This document shows, piece after piece, positions 50,570 to 50,693 of a stretch of 50,693 bases of DNA. Below the pieces are notes generated by a model, which was not told where the DNA came from, ran no database searches, and saw nothing but the letters and a program-made list of their open reading frames with translations. How positions within the stretch are numbered: position 1 is the first letter of the stretch; the number at the start of each line of letters is the position of its first letter. Both the position numbers and the translations under genes were made by a program. The DNA comes from Caldilineaceae bacterium (GTDB lineage Bacteria > Chloroflexota > Anaerolineae > Caldilineales > Caldilineaceae): contig JADLFO010000094.1 of the NCBI GenBank assembly GCA_020845455.1, forward strand, positions 1 to 50,693, given 5' to 3'.

Positions 50570-50693
50570 TCAGTGACTGCTCGTCAGCCGTAGGCCAATA
50601 ATGCCGCCGATCAACAGCGCCAAGGAGACCAGCTTCAGCAGATCGCGCGATTCGCCCAGCCAGAGGATGCCGACGATCGCCGTCCCCGCCGCG
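50570..50693 (-). CDS. Small multidrug resistance (SMR/EamA-like) efflux protein, C-terminal part
   Basis: Forty residues up to a TGA at 50570-50572; the start lies outside the window. GTAIVGILWLGESRDLLKLV and SLALLIGGIIGLRL match the fourth helix of SMR proteins (GxxLVGxxxFGExxxxxRLxxLxLIxxGIxGLKL). A larger EamA-type transporter end is less likely because the tail is short. Its own terminator follows. Confidence 0.65.
   Translation of the reverse strand, partial: AAGTAIVGILWLGESRDLLKLVSLALLIGGIIGLRLTSSH

Overview
The window is a GC-rich bacterial chromosome segment with about 40 intact or nearly intact genes, several gene remnants and many small dispersed repeats. The gene content suggests a Chloroflexota bacterium, perhaps of the Caldilinea/Litorilinea type. 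The clues are an archaeal-type pyruvoyl arginine decarboxylase next to a deoxyhypusine-synthase-like gene, a GH116 glucosylceramidase, a SacI-type restriction system, a long-form ribosome hibernation factor and abundant palindromic repeats. This assignment is inference from gene content; no rRNA or tRNA gene was seen in the window.

Layout. 1-117 is the end of an ISKra4-like transposase. 296-4486 encodes a large secreted multidomain GH13 amylase/pullulanase. 4596-7214 (minus) is a three-gene run of two Yip1-like membrane proteins and a Gfo/Idh/MocA oxidoreductase. 7501-9953 (plus) is a polyamine operon: arginine decarboxylase, agmatinase and a deoxyhypusine-synthase-like enzyme. 9991-17325 holds a small conserved protein, an orphan molybdopterin oxidoreductase subunit, mscL, a HIT protein, a quinone oxidoreductase and two convergent metallopeptidases. 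17348-19282 is an A/T-richer island with a frameshifted SacI-family restriction endonuclease and its adenine methylase. 19536-25174 (minus) carries a GH116 beta-glucosidase/glucosylceramidase, a ceramidase-like protein and a membrane-anchored serine hydrolase. 25305-27156 is a redox cluster: a Crp/Fnr regulator with two DUF1858-type proteins, and a divergent 7Fe-type ferredoxin. An RraA-like protein and a Ca2+-type P-ATPase follow.

31269-33600 looks like a decayed or inserted segment: a beta-glucuronidase remnant, a low-GC mraY outside any cell-wall cluster, and a truncated TIM-barrel isomerase. 33609-35692 is a TetR regulator and cytochrome P450 pair with a 38-bp perfect palindrome between them. 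35948-38630 holds an NTF2-like protein, a GNAT acetyltransferase and an MFS transporter. 38645-38930 has the remains of an MNT/HepT toxin-antitoxin pair. 39362-39928 is the hibernation factor, preceded by a structured non-coding region. 40980-46315 is a co-directional run: dynamin-like GTPase, GNAT, a possible nuclease-toxin/DUF2283 pair, pgi and a Nudix hydrolase. The right end (minus) holds an SMR efflux pump fragment, a TetR-type regulator with two tandem HTH domains, and a rifampicin-phosphotransferase-like dikinase that overlaps the regulator.

The clearest functional units are the polyamine operon, the glucosylceramidase/ceramidase pair, the TetR-P450 unit and the double-HTH TetR-RPH unit. 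Three families of short interspersed repeats decorate the intergenic spaces and in two places have supplied the C-terminal codons of genes.
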